From Aquipuribacter sp. SD81 (lineage in GTDB: Bacteria; Actinomycetota; Actinomycetes; Actinomycetales; JBBAYJ01): a stretch of DNA of 64,000 nt. This document shows, one piece after another, positions 33,597 through 42,455 of this stretch. Position 1 is the stretch's first letter. Every line of letters begins with the position of its first letter. Below the pieces are notes generated by a model. That model did not search any database and was not told where the DNA came from. It saw only the letters and a list, made by a program, of their open reading frames with translations. The stretch lies in NCBI RefSeq assembly GCF_037153975.1, contig NZ_JBBAYJ010000017.1, positions 1 to 64,000 of the forward strand, written 5' to 3'. A program made the translations under genes and the position numbers.

Positions 33597-35269
33597 GGGA
33601 CCGCCCCGCCGCCGGTCGTCGCGGGTGCGCCGCTCGCCCGGTCCGCCCCCGGCGCCCCCACCGCCTCCGGGTCCGCCCCGTCCTCGCCGGGCCCCGCCCC
33701 CGCGCCGCCGGTCGGGGCCCGCAGCTCCGGGCGGAGCACCAGCAGCCACGTGAGGACCGCCGACATCGCGAGCAGCACGAGCGAGGTGATGCCGACCTCG
33801 GCGAAGAAGCCGTCCTGGGCGGCGAAGAAGATGCGCGTCGCGAGCGTCTCGAAGCCGGTCGGGGCGAGCAGGGCCGTGGCGGGCAGCTCCTTGAGCGTGC
33901 TGAGCAGCACGAGCCCGCCCCCGGCGACCAGCCCCGGCAGCACGAGCGGCAGGTCGACGCTCACGAGCCGGCGCGTCGGGCCGGCCCCCAGGGTGCGGGC
34001 GGCCTCGCCGAGGCGGACGGGGACCGCGGCCACCGCGGTCTGCGAGGCGCGCAGCGCCTGCGCGCCGAAGTGGAGGACGTAGCCGAGCACGAGCAGCGGG
34101 AAGGTCTGGTAGAGCCCCGCGAGCGGTCCGGGCGCCTGGAGGACGAAGAACACGAGCGCGAGGGCGACGAGCAGGCCGGGCAGGGCGAACGTGCTCGTGA
34201 CGACGGCGCCGACGACGCGGGTGACGGGGCCGGGCCGGCGCACGGAGGCGACGGCCAGCGGCAGCACGAGCACGACCGCGGCGACCGCCGCCGCGACCGA
34301 GGCCGCGACGGAGCCGAGCGCGGGCGCCACGAGGAACCCCAGCGGGTCCCCGAAGCCCGACCAGCCCACCCCGGTCGTCACGCTGCCGCGCGCCGCCCAC
34401 AGCGCGAGCACCGCCACCGGCGCGACGAGGGCGAGGAGGACCACGGCCACCGGCACGAGCGTGACGAGGGTGCGCAGCCGGCCGAGGTGCATGTCGGCCG
34501 GCGGCCGGGCGGGCCGGGGACCCGCGGGCACGGCTGCGGCCGAGCGGGCGGCCAGCGCGACCCCGACGGCGAGCACGGCGAGGAAGAGCCCGAGCGTCAC
34601 CGACGTCGTGCGGTCGAGCAGGCGGCTGGCGTACAGCGCGCGGGTGATCGTGTCGTAGCGCAGCAGCGCGACCGCCCCGAAGTCGGACAGCACGTAGAGG
34701 AACACGAGCAGGCCGCCCGCGGCGGTGGCGGGACGCAGCTGCGGCAGCAGCACGGTGAGCACCGTGCGGACCGGGCTCGCCCCGAGCAGGCGCGCCGCCT
34801 CCTCGTGGCTGCGCGGCACCATCCGCAGCCGCGCGAGCACGACGAGGTAGACGTAGGGATAGGTGAGCAGGGTGAGCACGACCGCCGCGCCGGTGAAGCC
34901 CTGCGGCCGCGGCAGGAACGGCACGAGACCGCCCGGGCCGGTCGCGGCGAGCCACGCCGTGGCGCCCACGAAGCTCGGCACCACCAGCGGCAGCGCGAGC
35001 GCGACCCGCAGCGCCTCCCGGCCGCGCACGTCGGTGCGCGCGACGAGGACCGCGAGCCCCGTCCCGAGCGCCATGGCGGCGAGCGCGCACGTCGAGGCGA
35101 GCAGCAGCGACGCGGCCAGCGGCCCCAGCACGGCGGGGGAGGCCACGGTCGCGACGAGGTCGCCGCCGAGCCGCACGCTCTCGGCGGCGAGGAACAGCGC
35201 CGGGAAGGCGAAGAACAGGCCGAGGACGACGACGACGCCGGTGGTGAGCCGGCCGCGGGTGGCGCTCAC
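33593..35269 (-). CDS. Fe(III) ABC transporter permease (FbpB-like, fused two-domain)
   Basis: A 558-aa permease with about twelve helices in two BPD-type halves, each with an EAA loop: the first in RMVPRSHEEAARLLGASPVRTV, the second in VRLGEAARTLGAGPTRRLVSV. This duplicated layout is the norm for iron FbpB/SfuB permeases. GTG at 35269 lies five bases after the ATPase stop and its own stop overlaps the flavoprotein start. The C-terminal ~40 residues are a Gly/Ala/Pro/Asp-rich tail beyond the usual end. Confidence 0.92.
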   Translation of the reverse strand: MSATRGRLTTGVVVVLGLFFAFPALFLAAESVRLGGDLVATVASPAVLGPLAASLLLASTCALAAMALGTGLAVLVARTDVRGREALRVALALPLVVPSFVGATAWLAATGPGGLVPFLPRPQGFTGAAVVLTLLTYPYVYLVVLARLRMVPRSHEEAARLLGASPVRTVLTVLLPQLRPATAAGGLLVFLYVLSDFGAVALLRYDTITRALYASRLLDRTTSVTLGLFLAVLAVGVALAARSAAAVPAGPRPARPPADMHLGRLRTLVTLVPVAVVLLALVAPVAVLALWAARGSVTTGVGWSGFGDPLGFLVAPALGSVAASVAAAVAAVVLVLPLAVASVRRPGPVTRVVGAVVTSTFALPGLLVALALVFFVLQAPGPLAGLYQTFPLLVLGYVLHFGAQALRASQTAVAAVPVRLGEAARTLGAGPTRRLVSVDLPLVLPGLVAGGGLVLLSTLKELPATALLAPTGFETLATRIFFAAQDGFFAEVGITSLVLLAMSAVLTWLLVLRPELRAPTGGAGAGPGEDGADPEAVGAPGADRASGAPATTGGGAVP

Positions 35270-35274
35270 GGGCC

Positions 35275-36366
35275 CTACGCGGGGGTGAGCTGCGACGAGC
35301 GGCGCGGCGCGGCGGCCGCGGTGCCACCGACCGGGTAGTGCGCGGCCGCGGGCCCCACGAAGCGGACGGCCACGCGGTCCCCGACGGCGAAGCGCGGCCC
35401 CGCGGCGGCCCGGACCCGCACCTCGAGCGCGGGCAGGCGGACGACGTAGCTGCAGTCGTGTCCGTAGAACGCGACGTCGGTGACCTCGCCGTCCTCACCC
35501 GGACGCAGGTCGAGGTGCTCGGGACGCACCAGCACGTCGCGCGGACCGCGGCCGAGGCTCTCGGCGGCGCGCACCGGGATGCGCCCGAGCGGGGTCTCGG
35601 CGACCGCGCCGGCCACGGCCGCGGGCAGCAGGTTCGCCTCGCCGACGAAGCGCGCGACCCACGAGTCGACGGGGGAGGAGTAGACGTCCGCGGGCGTGCC
35701 GACCTGGCGGACGGCCCCGTCGCGCATGACCGCGACCCGGTCGCCGAGCACGAAGGCCTCCTCCTGGTCGTGGGTGACGAACACCGACGTCATGCCGACC
35801 TCGCGCAGCAGCTGGGCGATCTCGCCGCGCACCCGCACCCGCAGCCCGCTGTCGAGGCCCGTGAACGCCTCGTCGAAGAGCAGGACGCGGGGTCGCGGGG
35901 CCAGCGCGCGGGCGAGCGCGACGCGCTGCGCCTGGCCGCCGGACAGCTCGTGCGGCCGGCGCCCGGCCAGGTGCCGCAGGTCGACGAGGTCGAGGGTCTC
36001 CTCGACCCGGCCTGCCGCGACCTCGTGGCGGCTGAGCCCGTACGCGACGTTGCGCGCGACCGTGAGGTGGGGGAACAGGGCGGCGTCCTGGAACACCATG
36101 CCGACCCGGCGGCGCTCGGCCGGCACGTGCCGGCCCGGCCCCGTGAGGACCTGCCCGGCCACGGTGACGGTGCCGGCGTCCGGCACCTCCAGCCCGGCCA
36201 GGACGCGCAGCAGCGTCGTCTTGCCGCAGCCGCTCGGGCCGAGCAGCGCGAGGCTCTCGCCCTCGCCGAGGCCCACGTGCGCGCCGTCGAGCGCGACGGT
36301 GCGGCCGAAGCGTCGGCTCACCCCGTCCGCGACGAGGAAGCGCCCGGTGGGCGACGAATTGTGCAT
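35275..36366 (-). CDS. Fe(III) ABC transporter ATP-binding protein (FbpC-like)
   Basis: A 363-aa ABC ATPase. Walker A GPSGCGKTT, Q-loop MVFQDAALFPH, signature LSGGQAQRVALARAL, Walker B VLLFDEAFTGLD and switch His in VTHDQEEAF are followed by a C-terminal TOBE domain (about residues 270-345), as in FbpC/PotA-type proteins. It heads the operon; the ATG has AAAGG seven bases upstream. A -10-like box embedded in an inverted repeat lies just before it. Confidence 0.93.
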   Translation of the reverse strand: MHNSSPTGRFLVADGVSRRFGRTVALDGAHVGLGEGESLALLGPSGCGKTTLLRVLAGLEVPDAGTVTVAGQVLTGPGRHVPAERRRVGMVFQDAALFPHLTVARNVAYGLSRHEVAAGRVEETLDLVDLRHLAGRRPHELSGGQAQRVALARALAPRPRVLLFDEAFTGLDSGLRVRVRGEIAQLLREVGMTSVFVTHDQEEAFVLGDRVAVMRDGAVRQVGTPADVYSSPVDSWVARFVGEANLLPAAVAGAVAETPLGRIPVRAAESLGRGPRDVLVRPEHLDLRPGEDGEVTDVAFYGHDCSYVVRLPALEVRVRAAAGPRFAVGDRVAVRFVGPAAAHYPVGGTAAAAPRRSSQLTPA

Positions 36367-36389
36367 GGGCGACCTTTCCGAATCAGTGC

Positions 36390-36404
36390 AGGGTAACCGA
36401 CCCT
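36390..36404 (-). promoter_or_regulatory. promoter/operator of the iron-transport operon
   Basis: The perfect inverted repeat AGGGT-N5-ACCCT includes the minus-strand -10 hexamer TACCCT. A start near 36383 would give a ~17-nt leader containing the AAAGG ribosome site. The surrounding 19 bases match the DtxR/IdeR consensus at about 11 positions, including both AGG and CCT cores, so an iron-responsive repressor is a reasonable guess. Confidence 0.45.
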
Positions 36405-36742
36405 CGGACGGTCGCGGCGTGAGGGATGCGGGGTGGGCAACCGGGTGAGCGTCGGCGTGGCGGCTCGCCTCCGTGCCCCCGGCCGCCGAAACCCTCCGGA
36501 CACGGAATTTGCCAAATCGTTACCTGGGACTCATCGTCATGACCGGACAGCACGCCCGCTCCACGACCCCGGCGCGAGGTCACGACCTCGTGCCGTGGGA
36601 CGGTCCTCGCGCACACCGGTCGACACCCCAGGCCGGGACGGACCCGGCCACGCGCTCCCCCGCGCAGCCCGGGACCGAGGGACCGGAGCCCGGGCGCCGC
36701 CGACCGCGCCCGTGCGAGGCGCGGCCCGACGACAGAGACCTG
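36405..36742. other. divergent non-coding region before the transglycosylase gene
   Basis: About 340 bp without a convincing gene. It contains an AT-richer patch at 36505-36525 with the palindrome ATTTG-C-CAAAT (36507-36517) and GTTACC immediately after, resembling half-sites of the MtrA cell-wall regulator. A c-di-AMP (ydaO) riboswitch, common before such genes, was looked for and not found. Confidence 0.4.
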
Positions 36743-37651
36743 ATGACCCGACACCTCACGATCCTCCCCGACCGTCCCCGACCCTCCCGGCGCCTGCACC
36801 GGGCCGGCGCGACCGCCGGCCTCACCGTGGCCGCGCTCGCGCTCGGCGTCGGCGGCTGGGCCGTCACGACCGCACCGACCCTCGCGACGGACGGCGACCG
36901 CGTCGCCGTCGGCGACCTGCTCGCGGGCGAGCCCGCAGGGGCCGCCGAGCAGGCGGCCGTCGCCGCCCGCACCGACGAGCAGGCCTCCCGCTCGCAGGAG
37001 CGGACGGCCGCCAGCGGCCTGCCCACCAGCGCCTCGCAGGCGCAGGCGTGGGCCCGCGACGACGCCCAGCTCCACGCGCGGCTCGCCGCCGAGGAGGCCG
37101 AGCGCGAGGCGGCCCGCGAGGCCGCCGCCGAGGCCGAGCGCGAGGCCGCCGAGGAGGAGGCCGCCCGCCTCGCCGCGCAGGAGGAGGCCGAGCGGAAGGC
37201 CGCCGAGGAGGAGGCCGCCCGCGTCGCCGCCGAGGAGGAGGCCGCCCGCGTCGCCGCCGAGGAGGAGGCCGCCCGTCTCGCCGCGGAGGAGGAGGCCGCT
37301 GAGGCCGCCGCCGCGGCCGAGCGCGAGGCCGCCGCCCGCGCCGCGGACCCCGGCTCCAACCGGGCCCTCGGCGAGCAGCTCATGTACGAGGCCGGGTTCT
37401 CCGGCGACCAGTGGTCGTGCCTGGACTCGCTGTGGCAGAAGGAGTCGGGCTGGAGCCACACGGCCGACAACCCGACCTCCAGCGCCTACGGCATCCCCCA
37501 GGCGCTCCCGGGCCGCAAGATGTCGTCGCACGGCGCCGACTGGGAGACGAACCCGGCCACCCAGATCCGCTGGGGCCTGTCGTACATCGCCGACGTCTAC
37601 GGCAGCCCGTGCGCCGCGTGGCAGCACAGCCAGTCCCACAACTGGTACTGA
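36743..37651 (+). CDS. secreted coiled-coil lytic transglycosylase-like protein
   Basis: A 302-aa exported protein. A hydrophobic segment (AGLTVAALALGVGGWAV, residues ~27-43) anchors or exports it. Residues ~110-195 are an Ala/Glu coiled coil with 10-residue repeats (AAEEEAARVA, 30-bp DNA units between about 37198 and 37300). The C-terminal ~95 residues are a transglycosylase-like (SLT/aggregation-promoting-factor) domain with the catalytic-type Glu in WQKESGWSH and SSAYGIPQAL. It should cleave or bind peptidoglycan. ATG 36743 was chosen for the signal sequence; the frame is open further upstream. Confidence 0.85.
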   Translation: MTRHLTILPDRPRPSRRLHRAGATAGLTVAALALGVGGWAVTTAPTLATDGDRVAVGDLLAGEPAGAAEQAAVAARTDEQASRSQERTAASGLPTSASQAQAWARDDAQLHARLAAEEAEREAAREAAAEAEREAAEEEAARLAAQEEAERKAAEEEAARVAAEEEAARVAAEEEAARLAAEEEAAEAAAAAEREAAARAADPGSNRALGEQLMYEAGFSGDQWSCLDSLWQKESGWSHTADNPTSSAYGIPQALPGRKMSSHGADWETNPATQIRWGLSYIADVYGSPCAAWQHSQSHNWY

Positions 37652-37654
37652 GCC

Positions 37655-37697
37655 CCGCCCGCCCGCCCGCCCGCCCGCTCGCCCGCCCGCCCGGCCC
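37655..37697. repeat. CCCG tetranucleotide run
   Basis: About ten near-perfect CCCG/CGCC units directly after the transglycosylase stop codon, interrupted by one CTCG. No coding role. Confidence 0.8.
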
Positions 37698-37710
37698 CAC
37701 CGCCCCCGCG

Positions 37711-37768
37711 GTCGTGGGACCCCCCGGCACCCGCCGCGTCGTCGGCGAGGTGCGGGGGGTCCCACGAC
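37711..37768. terminator. strong bidirectional terminator hairpin
   Basis: A left arm of 20 bases (37711-37730, beginning GTCGTGGGACCCCCC) pairs with 37750-37768 with a single bulged base, closing a 19-nt loop. It separates the convergent transglycosylase (ends 37651) and fumC (ends 37788) genes. Confidence 0.8.
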
Positions 37769-37787
37769 CCGGCGCGGGAGCCGGTCG

Positions 37788-39254
37788 TCAGCGGCGCGCG
37801 GGCCCCGTCATCGTCGTGACGTCGAGGTAGCGGTCGAGCTGCTCCTCGGTGAGGCGTTCGCCGTCGACGTGGCCGAGCTCGACGACGGCCTCCTTGATCG
37901 TGATGCGCCGCGCGAGCGCGTGCTTCGCGACCTTCGCCGCCGCCTCGTAGCCGATGACGCGGTTGAGCGGCGTCACGATCGACGGCGAGGACTCCGCATA
38001 CGCGCGGCAGCGCTCCTCGTCGGCCTCGATGCCGTCGACGCAGCGGTCCGCCAGCAGCCGGCTCGCGTTGGCGAGCAGCCGGGCCGACTCCAGCACGTTG
38101 CGGGCCATGACGGGGATCTGGACGTTGAGCTCGAACGTGCCCGACGCCCCGGCGAAGGCGACTGCGGCGTCGTTGCCCACCACCTGCGAGCACACCATGA
38201 GCATCGCCTCGGGCAGGACCGGGTTCACCTTGCCCGGCATGATCGAGCTGCCCGGCTGCAGGTCGGGCAGGCGGAGCTCGGCGAGCCCCGTCGTGGGGCC
38301 GGACGACTTCCAGCGCAGGTCGTTGCACACCTTGACGAGGCCGACCGCGACCGTCCGCAGCGCGCCGGAGGCCTCGACGAGCCCGTCGCGCGCACCCTGC
38401 GCCTCGAAGTGGTCGCGCGCCTCCGTGATCGGCAGGCCCGTCTCCGTCGCGAGGCGCTCCACGACCGCCGCCGCGAAGCCGTCGGGGGTGTTGATGCCCG
38501 TGCCGACGGCCGTGCCGCCGAGCGGCACCTCCGCGACGCGCGGGAGGACGGCGTGGACGCGCTCGACGCCGCGGCGGACCTGCGCGGCCCAGCCGCCCAC
38601 CTCCTGCCCGAGCGTGACGGGCGTGGCGTCCATGAGGTGCGTGCGCCCCGACGTCACGACGTCCGCGAGCTCGGCCGCCTTGCGCTCCAGCGCCTGGGCC
38701 AGGTGCTCGAGCGCCGGGACGAGGTCGAGGGCGAGCGCGCCGGTCGCCGCCACGTGCACCGACGTGGGGAACACGTCGTTGCTGGACTGCGAGGCGTTGA
38801 CGTGGTCGTTCGGGTGCACGTCGCGGCCGAGCCGGCGGGTCGCCAGCGTCGCGAGGACCTCGTTCATGTTCATGTTGCTGCTCGTGCCGGAGCCCGTCTG
38901 GAACACGTCGACGGGGAAGTCGGCGTCGAAGCGACCGTCCGGGGCGCCCGCGACGACCTCGTCCGCGGCGTCGGCGACGGCCTGCGCGACGTCCGCGTCG
39001 AGCACGCCGAGGTCGGCGTTGACCTGGGCGGCGGCCTTCTTGACCCGTGCGAGGGCCACGACGTGCGCCCGCTCCAGACCGACCCCGCTGATGGGGAAGT
39101 TCTCGACGGCGCGCTGGGTCTGCGCCCGGTACAGCGCCCGCGCCGGGACGCGCACCTCGCCCATGGTGTCGTGCTCGACGCGGTAGCCGTCGGCGTCGGA
39201 CGCGGGCTCGGGTCCTGGCTCCGGTGCGGTGCCGGGGGTGAGGGGGTTCGCCAT
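37788..39254 (-). CDS. fumC: class II fumarate hydratase
   Basis: A 488-aa iron-independent fumarase of the TCA cycle, interconverting fumarate and malate as a homotetramer. The superfamily signature [11 protein letters not shown] is present, as are [17 protein letters not shown] (catalytic His region) and [13 protein letters not shown]. The N-terminal ~20 residues are a Pro/Glu-rich extension. Start ATG at 39254 fits family length. Confidence 0.96.
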   Translation of the reverse strand: MANPLTPGTAPEPGPEPASDADGYRVEHDTMGEVRVPARALYRAQTQRAVENFPISGVGLERAHVVALARVKKAAAQVNADLGVLDADVAQAVADAADEVVAGAPDGRFDADFPVDVFQTGSGTSSNMNMNEVLATLATRRLGRDVHPNDHVNASQSSNDVFPTSVHVAATGALALDLVPALEHLAQALERKAAELADVVTSGRTHLMDATPVTLGQEVGGWAAQVRRGVERVHAVLPRVAEVPLGGTAVGTGINTPDGFAAAVVERLATETGLPITEARDHFEAQGARDGLVEASGALRTVAVGLVKVCNDLRWKSSGPTTGLAELRLPDLQPGSSIMPGKVNPVLPEAMLMVCSQVVGNDAAVAFAGASGTFELNVQIPVMARNVLESARLLANASRLLADRCVDGIEADEERCRAYAESSPSIVTPLNRVIGYEAAAKVAKHALARRITIKEAVVELGHVDGERLTEEQLDRYLDVTTMTGPARR

Positions 39255-39301
39255 GCCCCCATCATGGTGCGCCGCCGCCCCACGGGCGCGAGGGTGGGGC
39301 C

Positions 39302-39775
39302 GTGAGACCGGCCACGCACGACGTGCTCGTCGCGGTGCAGCTGGTGGCCGCGGCCGGCCACGCGCTGCCCGGTGGACCGCGCCTGCCGCTGCCCGCCGCC
39401 TGGCGACGCCCGGCCCGGCTGGCGGGCGCCGCCCTCCTCGTGGCCGGGACCGGCGTCGCGGTGACCTCGGCCACGCAGCTCGGTCGCGACCTCACGCCCC
39501 GCCCGCGGCCGCGTGACGGGGCCGTGCTGCGTACCGACGGGCCGTACGCGCTGTCCCGGCACCCGCTGTACGCCGGGCTGCTCGCCGCCTCGGCCGGTGC
39601 GGTCCTCGTGCGCGGGAGGGTCACGACGGCGCTCTCGGCTGCCGTCCTGGCCACCGTCCTGCACGTCAAGGCGGGCGAGGAGGACCGGCTGCTCGCCGAG
39701 CGCTTCGGTCCGGCGTGGCGGGCCTGGGCCGACCGCGTGCCTCGGCTGGTCGGCGTCCCGGGTCGCCGGCCCTGA
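39302..39775 (+). CDS. small membrane methyltransferase (ICMT/PEMT-like)
   Basis: A 157-aa membrane protein with about four hydrophobic helices and the SAM-site sequence [18 protein letters not shown], then a conserved-type [17 protein letters not shown] near the C-terminus. This is the isoprenylcysteine/phospholipid methyltransferase fold; the acceptor is unknown. GTG at 39302 starts 47 bp from the divergent fumC. It resembles the methyltransferase in the phenolic-lipid operon only at the SAM motif. Confidence 0.82.
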   Translation: MRPATHDVLVAVQLVAAAGHALPGGPRLPLPAAWRRPARLAGAALLVAGTGVAVTSATQLGRDLTPRPRPRDGAVLRTDGPYALSRHPLYAGLLAASAGAVLVRGRVTTALSAAVLATVLHVKAGEEDRLLAERFGPAWRAWADRVPRLVGVPGRRP

Positions 39776-39783
39776 GGCCGGGC

Positions 39784-40407
39784 TCAGGAGAGCCCGGTCG
39801 ACCACTCCTCGCGGACGACACCGTCGGTGAGGGCGTAGGAGGCGCCGACCACGCCGAGGCGCCCGTCGTCGACGGCCCGGCGCAGGGCCGTCGAGCGCTC
39901 GAGGACCTGCTCCGCGGTGCAGCGGACGTGGGTGCGCACGACGTCGTCGACGGCGTCCTGACCCGCGTGCTCGGCCACCAGGACGCTCGGCGTGACGCGC
40001 TCCACGATGTCGCGGACGAAGCCGCCGGGCATGGTGCCGTCGCGCCGAGCCGCGAGCGTGGCCGCGACCGCGCCGCACGAGTCGTGCCCGAGCACGACGA
40101 GCAGGGGCACGCCGAGCGCGTCGACGGCGAACTCGAGCGACCCCACGACGGTGGCGTCCAGGACGTGGCCGGCGGTCCGGACGACGAACAGGTCGCCCAG
40201 ACCGCGGTCGAAGACCAGCTCCGCGGCGACGCGGGAGTCGCTGCACCCGAGCACGGCCGCGAACGGCGACTGGCCGCCCGCGACGCGCTGCCGCTGGGCG
40301 AGGTCGGCGTTGGGGCGCTCGGCGCGGTCGGCCGCGAAGCGGTCGTTCCCGGCCCGCAGCGCGCGCCACGCGGCCTCAGGGGTCCGGAGCGATGCGTCCT
40401 CGTGCAC
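39784..40407 (-). CDS. beta-class carbonic anhydrase
   Basis: A 207-aa zinc enzyme hydrating CO2. The zinc ligands are in CSDSRV and GHDSCGAV (Cys, Asp-Arg dyad, His-x2-Cys). Full length for the family. It sits between fumC and the PfkB kinase, the usual neighbourhood in actinobacteria. Confidence 0.95.
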   Translation of the reverse strand: MHEDASLRTPEAAWRALRAGNDRFAADRAERPNADLAQRQRVAGGQSPFAAVLGCSDSRVAAELVFDRGLGDLFVVRTAGHVLDATVVGSLEFAVDALGVPLLVVLGHDSCGAVAATLAARRDGTMPGGFVRDIVERVTPSVLVAEHAGQDAVDDVVRTHVRCTAEQVLERSTALRRAVDDGRLGVVGASYALTDGVVREEWSTGLS

Positions 40408-40430
40408 GGGGTACAGCCTGCCAGTCGGGA

Positions 40431-41372
40431 TCAGCCCGCCACGCGGGCGTCCAGCTCCTCACGCCACGGCGGGTCGGCGCCCGGGCGCGCGCACGTCAGC
40501 GCGGCGACGAGGGCCGCGTGCCGCAGCACCTCGGCGAGCGTCCCGGTGTCGAGCGCCGCGAGCGCGGCGCGCCGGTCGGCGCCGAGCAGCGACCGGGACG
40601 CGAGCGCGTCGAGCAGGCCGGCCATGAAGGCGTCACCGGCCCCGACGGTGTCGGCCACGTCCGTGCGCGGGGTGTCGACGTGGACCGCGCCGGCCGCCAC
40701 GACGGCGTCGGCGCCCTCCCCGCCCCGCGTCACGACGACGAGCGAGGGCCCGCGCGTGAGCCACGCGCCCGCGACGTCGAGCGGGTCGACCCCGGGCCGC
40801 AGCCACGCGAGGTCCTCGTCGCTCACCTTGACGACGTCGGCGATGCCGACGTACGCGAGGACCTTCGCGAGGGCGAGGTCGGGCTCGCCCATGAGCGCGG
40901 GCCGCGTGTTGGGGTCGTAGGTGATCGTCGAGCGGTGCCGCGTGCGCGACAGCAGGGCCTCCGCCACGGCGCTGCCGGGACCGAGCACGGCCGCGATCGA
41001 CCCGGTGTGGACGACGTCGAAGCCCTCCGGCCCGCTGACGGCCTGCAGGTCGACCGCCGGCACGACGGGGTCGAGGTCGAAGTCGTACGTCGCGACCCCG
41101 GTGCCGTCGAGCCGTGCGGTCGCGGTCGAGGTCCTCGCCGCCTCACGGCTGCCCGGCACGAGCTGGACGCCGGAGTCCTCCAGGTGGCGGGCGACGAGGT
41201 CGCCGTCCTCGTCGGCACCGAGCCACGTGAGCAGCTCGGCGCGGTGCCCGAGCCGGGACAGGCCGAGGGCCACGTTGGCCGGGCTGCCGCCCGGGTGCCG
41301 GCCCCGCGAGGCCCCGTCGTGGCCGACGACCACGTCGACGAGCGCTTCTCCGACCACCAGTGCCCGTGCCAC
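40431..41372 (-). CDS. PfkB-family carbohydrate kinase (fructokinase-like)
   Basis: A 313-aa ribokinase-fold kinase. GGSPANVALGLSRLG is the N-terminal signature; DTVGAGDAFMAGLL contains the catalytic Asp and anion hole. It resembles fructokinases by the TATARLDGTGVATYDFDLD pocket strand. GTG at 41372. It lies where many actinobacteria carry the class II fructose-bisphosphatase gene glpX between carbonic anhydrase and DUF4245. Confidence 0.92.
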   Translation of the reverse strand: MARALVVGEALVDVVVGHDGASRGRHPGGSPANVALGLSRLGHRAELLTWLGADEDGDLVARHLEDSGVQLVPGSREAARTSTATARLDGTGVATYDFDLDPVVPAVDLQAVSGPEGFDVVHTGSIAAVLGPGSAVAEALLSRTRHRSTITYDPNTRPALMGEPDLALAKVLAYVGIADVVKVSDEDLAWLRPGVDPLDVAGAWLTRGPSLVVVTRGGEGADAVVAAGAVHVDTPRTDVADTVGAGDAFMAGLLDALASRSLLGADRRAALAALDTGTLAEVLRHAALVAALTCARPGADPPWREELDARVAG

Positions 41373-41459
41373 CGTCGCAGGCTAGTGGACCGGCGGTGTG
41401 CCGCCCCGGACGCACCGGCCCCGCACACATCCGGCCGGGCGTCCTGCGACCATGACCTC

Positions 41460-41507
41460 GTGATCGCAGTCGTGATCGGAGTCGTGATCGGAGCGGTGAT
41501 CGGGCGG
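41460..41507. repeat. 12-bp tandem repeat (4 copies) before DUF4245 gene
   Basis: Four copies of GTGATCG(C/G)(A/G)G(T/C)(C/G) end 10 bases before the start codon of the DUF4245 gene, each copy carrying a potential GTG start, so the 5' region of that gene is built from repeat sequence. Confidence 0.85.
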
Positions 41508-41517
41508 TGAGCGGGCG

Positions 41518-42186
41518 GTGAGCGGCGCCGGTGGCGCCGAGGGCCGTCGGTCCCGTGGCCGTGGCAGCGCCTTCGACCTCGTGCGGAGCCTCGCGCTCGT
41601 GCTCGGCGTCGTCGCGGTCGTCGTCTTCTTCCTCGCCCCGCAGCCGACGCCGGAGCGGCTCCCGGCCCTCGACGACGGCGCCGGCGCGCGCGCGGCGAGC
41701 GCGGCGGCGGCGGACCTCGGCCTGGCGCCGGTCCTCGTGCTCGGCGGCGCGCCGCGCGAGGTCGTCGGGGCCGACGCGACGGTGGACGTCCGCTTCCTCG
41801 GCGAGGACTGGCAGCTCGACTACGCGCGCACGGAGCCGGTCGTGGACGTCGCCACGTGGCGCCAGGGGGTGCTGTCCCCCGGCGACCGGCGGGTGACCGT
41901 CGAGCAGGCCCCGAGCGACGCGGTCGACGACACGTGGCTCGCACGCCCCGGCGAGGAGGCCGACCGCGAGCCGGCGGAGGTCGTGGCCGCCGCCGAGCCG
42001 CTCGAGGTCGCCGGCGTGCAGTGGCAGCGGCTCCGGCACGGGGACGGTCGGACCGCCTACGTCCGGGAGGACGGCGGGACCACGACGTCCGTCAGCGCGA
42101 CGGACGACGCGGCCTACCTCGTCGAGGTGGTCGAGCTGCTGTCGGCCCCGGCGTCGGCCCCCGCGTCGGCGGAGCCGACCGGCTGA
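41518..42186 (+). CDS. DUF4245 membrane-anchored protein
   Basis: A 222-aa protein with one N-terminal transmembrane helix ([18 protein letters not shown], residues ~24-42) and an extracytoplasmic beta-rich domain ([52 protein letters not shown]). The family is found in actinobacteria next to glpX and xseA/B; its function is unknown. GTG 41518 is chosen over repeat-borne GTGs upstream. Its last 73 bases overlap the end of xseB on the other strand. Confidence 0.85.
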   Translation: MSGAGGAEGRRSRGRGSAFDLVRSLALVLGVVAVVVFFLAPQPTPERLPALDDGAGARAASAAAADLGLAPVLVLGGAPREVVGADATVDVRFLGEDWQLDYARTEPVVDVATWRQGVLSPGDRRVTVEQAPSDAVDDTWLARPGEEADREPAEVVAAAEPLEVAGVQWQRLRHGDGRTAYVREDGGTTTSVSATDDAAYLVEVVELLSAPASAPASAEPTG

Positions 42187-42455
42187 CCCGCCTGCTGGGC
42201 GTCCTGACCCGCATGCTGGGCGTCGTCGAGGCGCTGCAGCGCCCCGTCGAGCACGTCCTGGCAGCGCTCGGCCAGCCGCTCACCGCGCTCCCACAGCGCG
42301 AGGGACTCCTCGAGGTCGGCCGAGCCGGACTCCAGGCGGCGGACCACCTCGAGCAGCTCGTCGCGCGCCGCCTCGTAGGGGAGGGTCGCGGGGTCCGGAC
42401 CGGTCGCCGGCGGGGTCGGCCGTGATCCGGTCGGGTGCGGGTCGGGTCGGCTCAC
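42114..42455 (-). CDS. xseB: exodeoxyribonuclease VII small subunit
   Basis: A 113-aa subunit. The helical core [20 protein letters not shown], then [20 protein letters not shown] is the whole conserved XseB domain; the first ~25 and last ~35 residues (Asp/Ala/Ser-rich) are extensions. The ATG overlaps the end of xseA. The tail is encoded in the region antisense to the DUF4245 gene. Confidence 0.93.
   Translation of the reverse strand: MSRPDPHPTGSRPTPPATGPDPATLPYEAARDELLEVVRRLESGSADLEESLALWERGERLAERCQDVLDGALQRLDDAQHAGQDAQQAGQPVGSADAGADAGADSSSTTSTR

Noticed and set aside
36405-36742. ydaO (c-di-AMP) riboswitch before the transglycosylase
   Set aside because: The conserved core segments could not be found by eye; only a short GCCGCCGAAAC stretch resembles part of it.
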